Shown: positions 33,352 to 36,396 of the stretch, piece after piece
How positions within the stretch are numbered: the first letter of the stretch is position 1
Layout of the letters: each line of letters begins with the position of its first letter
From: an uncultured Saprospirales bacterium
Lineage (GTDB): Bacteria > Bacteroidota > Bacteroidia > Chitinophagales > Saprospiraceae
Assembly: GCA_937864265.1 (NCBI GenBank)
Contig: CALMIR010000126.1
Location: 1 to 36,396 of the forward strand
DNA: 36,396 nt
Reading direction: 5' to 3'
Position numbers and translations under genes: made by a program
The notes under the pieces: generated by a model
The model's input: the letters and a program-made list of their open reading frames with translations, nothing else
Database searches by the model: none
What the model was told of the DNA's origin: nothing

Positions 33352-35841
33352 ATGGGGATAAAGCAAGCCGCAAAATACACATTTGGCTTCATTTCGTTGC
33401 TGTTTTTACTCAGTGCTTGCAATACGACCAAGTTTTTAGGAGAAGATGAGTACCTACTCCGGGGCAATGCCATTAAACTAAAAGCTAAAGATAACATCAA
33501 CCGCAAACGCGCCCTAAAATACGATCTTTCTACCCTTTACCAGCAAACAGAAAACAGCCGCTTTTTCTTCATTCCCCGAGAATGGTTTTATTACACCAAC
33601 CAAGACGCTGGCGATACCACCAAATTTGACCGTTTCCAAAAAAGACTTATCGCGGAACAACCTGCTGTTTTTGATACGGCCAAGGCAGATGCTACGGTCA
33701 AAGCGATGCAAAACTATCTGGATAATAAAGGGTATTTTAATGCAGATGTATATTGGGAGGACAATATCAAAAAGAAAAAAATTTACATCGACTACTATGT
33801 CACCCCCGGAAGGGTTTATACTATCGACAGCCTATCGTTCTATAGCAAAGATCCGGCCATACAACGCATTTTGAATAATACCAGTTCGGAGACCTTCCTG
33901 AAAAAAGGTTTGCCGCTGGAGGCCAAAACCTACGAACGGGAAAAAGATCGGATATTTCAGCACCTGCGCAATCAGGGCTATGCCTATTTTTATCCTTACT
34001 ACATCGAGCCTGTTGAAGCCGATACCGCCTTAGGCACCAACAAAGCACGGCTCATGCTGGAAGTTTCCCCTCCCTACGAAGACTCCACCCACCAGCAGTA
34101 TTATATCAATGAGGTCGAAATTTACATCGACTACACCCCGGGGCAGTTGGATAGCATACAAGTGGATACGGTGGTCAATGGGGTCCGGCTTAGAACCACA
34201 AATCCTGCTTTTAAAATCAAACCGGAGTACATCGTCCGATCCATATTTCTGAAAAAAGGCAACCTCTTTCGACAAAGGGATTACGACCGAACCAATAACC
34301 AATTGGCCAGCTTAGGTACTTTCCGTTTTGTTCGGATCAAGCAAAATACAGATACAACTGGGGCTAATTTGCTCAATTTTCGCATAGAACTGACCCACAA
34401 TAAAAAAATGGAATTTGGCTTCGATTTCGAAGTCAACTATACCAACCGAAACGCCTCCGGTGCGGATAACTTAATCGGTTTCAGCCTCAGCCCTTCACTT
34501 AAGAATCGCAATCTGCTCAAAGGCGCAGAGTTGTTTATCACCGATCTTTCAGCCGGGATAGAAATCAACCCTACCCCGCGCAATGTTGATCGGCTTTGGA
34601 ATACCGTTGATTTTAGGCTGCAAACCGATCTGTACTTGCCCCGTTTTTTCGACTATCTGGGCATCTGGAAAGGGCTGAACAAATTGAGGTTCCAAAAACG
34701 CCCATTGGTCATCGGCGATAAATTTTTGAATACCCTGGAACGACACGCAGCTACCCGTTTCTCGGCCTCCTACAACTACTTGTTGATCCTCGATTTTTAC
34801 AGTTACAACCTCCTTCACGCCACCTTTGGCTACGACATACCCATCGCCAACAACCGCCGTTTGTTGATCAATCACGTAGGTATTGACTACCTCAACCCCA
34901 ATACCGCGCCTTTGTTTGAAAGTATATTGGAGTTCAACCCCTTTCTAGCCCGCTCTTTTGGGGAGCAATTGTTCACCAGCGTCCTTTTTCGCGACTTGCA
35001 ATACGTTTACAATTCCCGGCCTGATAATCGGGGCAGGTCTCATTTTTTGGGGATCAATTTTGAACTATCGGGCTTGGAAGTATGGGCCTCCAATAAGTTG
35101 TACAACCAATGGGCTGGCGAAAATGATACGTTCCAACTAAAACTCAGCCAGAACAAAATCATAGATTTTTCGCAATACCTCCGCGCCGGGCTGGATTTGC
35201 GGCATTATTGGCGCTTTACCCCAAAGAACAACCTGGCAGTGCGATTGAATATGGGGATAGCCCGTCCGTATGGTTTTACCTCCGATGTGCCTTACGTCAA
35301 ACAGCTATTTGTAGGCGGCCCCAACAGCATCAGAGCCTGGTCGCCCCGAGGGCTGGGGCCTGGGGCTTTTGAAGACCCCTTAGCCAGAAGCAAAAACAAC
35401 AATACCCGCTTGTACCAAACCGGAGACATTCAATTGGAAGCTGCCCTGGAGTATCGGTTTAACATCTTTTGGGTGGTCAACGGTGCTTTTTTCCTAGATG
35501 CGGGCAATGTATGGACGGTTCATCCCGATGTCAATCGCTGTGGTGCTCAATTTTTGTTAAAAGACAAAGTGTATGAGTGCCTGGATGCCGATGGCAATCC
35601 AAGCCTTTATACCAATGAAGCTTTTTTCCGGCAGTTGGCCGTGGGCGGTGGTTTTGGCCTGCGATTTGACTTCTCCTTTTTCATATTCCGGCTCGATATG
35701 GCCACCAAACTCCGACACCCCTACCCTTTTGTGACCGACGACTCCCCGAGCGACTGGCGCGATTATTGGTTTCGCGATTTTAGGGAACAATTCGGTCTTT
35801 CTAAAGTAGCTTTTAATTTGGGTTTTGGCTATCCTTTTTGA
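33352..35841 (+). CDS. tamL: BamA/TamA family outer membrane lipoprotein (TamL-like)
   Basis: An 829-aa Omp85-family protein. The ATG at 33352 gives a lipoprotein signal, MGIKQAAKYTFGFISLLFLLSAC (lipobox LLSAC, Cys23), which is the hallmark of the Bacteroidota TamL variant of TamA. POTRA domains fill ~90-360 (GYFNADVYWED, YVTPGRVYTIDSLSFYS, RNQGYAYFYPYYIEPV, FLKKGNLFRQRDYDRT), and a 16-strand barrel follows. The barrel motif VGGPNSIRAWSPRGLGPG is the conserved loop-6 region, and the protein ends in a C-terminal Phe (FGYPF), as outer membrane barrels do. TamL with TamB is thought to move lipid or fold proteins at the outer membrane. No tamB follows in the window. The TTG at 33334 was rejected. 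Confidence 0.9.
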   Translation: MGIKQAAKYTFGFISLLFLLSACNTTKFLGEDEYLLRGNAIKLKAKDNINRKRALKYDLSTLYQQTENSRFFFIPREWFYYTNQDAGDTTKFDRFQKRLIAEQPAVFDTAKADATVKAMQNYLDNKGYFNADVYWEDNIKKKKIYIDYYVTPGRVYTIDSLSFYSKDPAIQRILNNTSSETFLKKGLPLEAKTYEREKDRIFQHLRNQGYAYFYPYYIEPVEADTALGTNKARLMLEVSPPYEDSTHQQYYINEVEIYIDYTPGQLDSIQVDTVVNGVRLRTTNPAFKIKPEYIVRSIFLKKGNLFRQRDYDRTNNQLASLGTFRFVRIKQNTDTTGANLLNFRIELTHNKKMEFGFDFEVNYTNRNASGADNLIGFSLSPSLKNRNLLKGAELFITDLSAGIEINPTPRNVDRLWNTVDFRLQTDLYLPRFFDYLGIWKGLNKLRFQKRPLVIGDKFLNTLERHAATRFSASYNYLLILDFYSYNLLHATFGYDIPIANNRRLLINHVGIDYLNPNTAPLFESILEFNPFLARSFGEQLFTSVLFRDLQYVYNSRPDNRGRSHFLGINFELSGLEVWASNKLYNQWAGENDTFQLKLSQNKIIDFSQYLRAGLDLRHYWRFTPKNNLAVRLNMGIARPYGFTSDVPYVKQLFVGGPNSIRAWSPRGLGPGAFEDPLARSKNNNTRLYQTGDIQLEAALEYRFNIFWVVNGAFFLDAGNVWTVHPDVNRCGAQFLLKDKVYECLDADGNPSLYTNEAFFRQLAVGGGFGLRFDFSFFIFRLDMATKLRHPYPFVTDDSPSDWRDYWFRDFREQFGLSKVAFNLGFGYPF

Positions 35842-36000
35842 GAATGCTGTGCCTAGCTGGTTAGGGATTTATGTTGATTGTTTGTTTGAGGCTTGCTGGG
35901 AAAACTCTGGATGAGTAAAATAAATTTTCGATAAAGTCTTTTTTGAACCACAAAATGTTGCTAATGCCTGCTTTTTTATTTACCTGCAAACATATGAGGC

Positions 36001-36055
36001 ACAAAGGCCACAAAGGCTTTTAGTGTCGCGTGAGCCCAAAGTCACACCGAAACTT
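36001..36055 (+). repeat. 55-bp direct repeat, left copy
   Basis: ACAAAGGCCACAAAGGCTTT... through GTGTCGCG...CCGAAACTT is identical to 36342-36396. The ACAAAGG/CACAAAGG motif itself is repeated inside. The copies are 341 bp apart. The right copy is cut by the window end, so the true repeat may be longer. Confidence 0.85.
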
Positions 36056-36076
36056 GCCAAGCTTCTCCAAACTTAA

Positions 36077-36287
36077 ACCGCGAAGCGGTGGCAGTTTTAT
36101 AATGCTTGGTATGCCCTTGTGTAGAACCCTGAAAGGGTGACACAAGCGGATACTCGTCCTCAAACGGCTTGATTTTATTTTTGGAAATTGAAATAGATGG
36201 GAATTTATTGCTAGAGCCTCTCCACTCCAGAGGAGTGTTCTATTTGTCGCCCCGATTCAGCCCTGCCAGCGCGCTACAGCGTAGCGC
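36077..36287. repeat. Block of four short perfect hairpins with 3-nt loops
   Basis: ACCGC-GAA-GCGGT (36077-36089), ACCCT-GAA-AGGGT (36126-36138), CACTCC-AGA-GGAGTG (36223-36237) and GCGCTAC-AGC-GTAGCGC (36271-36287) lie between the two 55-bp direct repeats. No open reading frame explains the conservation of the stems. Similar CCCxGAAxGGGT palindromes are common in other Bacteroidota genomes, to my recollection; their role is unknown. Confidence 0.75.
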
Positions 36288-36341
36288 TATCTTAACCGCT
36301 AGAAAAGTGTCCAAGGCAAGGCTCATTTAACCACAAAAGGT

Positions 36342-36396
36342 ACAAAGGCCACAAAGGCTTTTAGTGTCGCGTGAGCCCAAAGTCACACCGAAACTT
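36342..36396 (+). repeat. 55-bp direct repeat, right copy (cut by window end)
   Basis: Identical to 36001-36055 over the whole visible length. With the left copy it brackets a 286-bp non-coding segment containing four hairpins. Between the tamL stop (35841) and this block nothing else was recognised. Confidence 0.85.

Noticed and set aside
2102-36396. cas genes near the array
   Set aside because: None of the proteins resembles Cas1, Cas2, effector or Cmr/Csm proteins; McrC is a restriction-family nuclease.

Overview
The window reads as a chromosomal segment of a gliding-type Bacteroidota, most likely from the Saprospiria (Saprospiraceae/Haliscomenobacter/Lewinella-like). The evidence is a protein with a type IX secretion C-terminal signal, a gldA-gldF-gldG cluster, a lipoprotein TamA variant (TamL), DUF6580/DUF6435/DUF4340/DUF4442 proteins, many lipoproteins, and TAnnTTTG-like -7 promoter boxes in place of E. 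coli-type promoters and strong Shine-Dalgarno sites. The genus is an inference. No rRNA, tRNA or transposase gene was seen.

Layout. 1-1486: a CRISPR array with 16 well-kept 37-nt repeats and 15 spacers of 34-37 nt. It decays at its left end into two truncated repeats mixed with a 44-bp duplication and several perfect hairpins. The AT-rich leader lies to the right, so transcription should run leftward. No cas gene occurs in the remaining 34 kb. 2.1-5.0 kb: a T9SS-exported choice-of-anchor B protein and a MenI-like thioesterase. 5.1-7.7 kb: an ankyrin lipoprotein and a McrC nuclease subunit without McrB. 7.6-12.0 kb: the gldA-gldF-gldG-DUF4340 ABC transporter cluster (minus strand). 12.1-13.4 kb: a MORN-type lipoprotein and a VTC-domain protein. 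13.4-17.0 kb: GT4, GT2 and ribBA, with a RibA half that has lost its zinc ligands. 17.1-21.0 kb: a solute-binding lipoprotein, a CPBP protease and an M1 peptidase. 21.1-24.9 kb: DUF6580, DUF6435, sucC, DUF4442 and pdhA. 25.0-30.2 kb: a zinc-ribbon protein, DUF2256, cytochrome oxidase subunit III, purL and a TlpA-like thiol-disulfide lipoprotein. 30.2-35.8 kb: a photolyase, a TPR lipoprotein, a TrmH-type RNA methyltransferase and TamL. 35.8-36.4 kb: a non-coding block of four short hairpins flanked by a 55-bp direct repeat.

Most genes are core metabolism and envelope functions. The accessory or odd material is the orphan CRISPR array, the solo McrC, two copies of a dispersed hairpin element (6.3 and 8.6 kb), and the repeat block at the right edge. 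Two small genes (54-aa DUF2256 and 58-aa DUF6435) were found by reading the gaps. I did not find a convincing new multi-gene system. The best leads are the cas-less array with its hairpin-rich decayed end and the family of short perfect hairpins with 3-nt loops.
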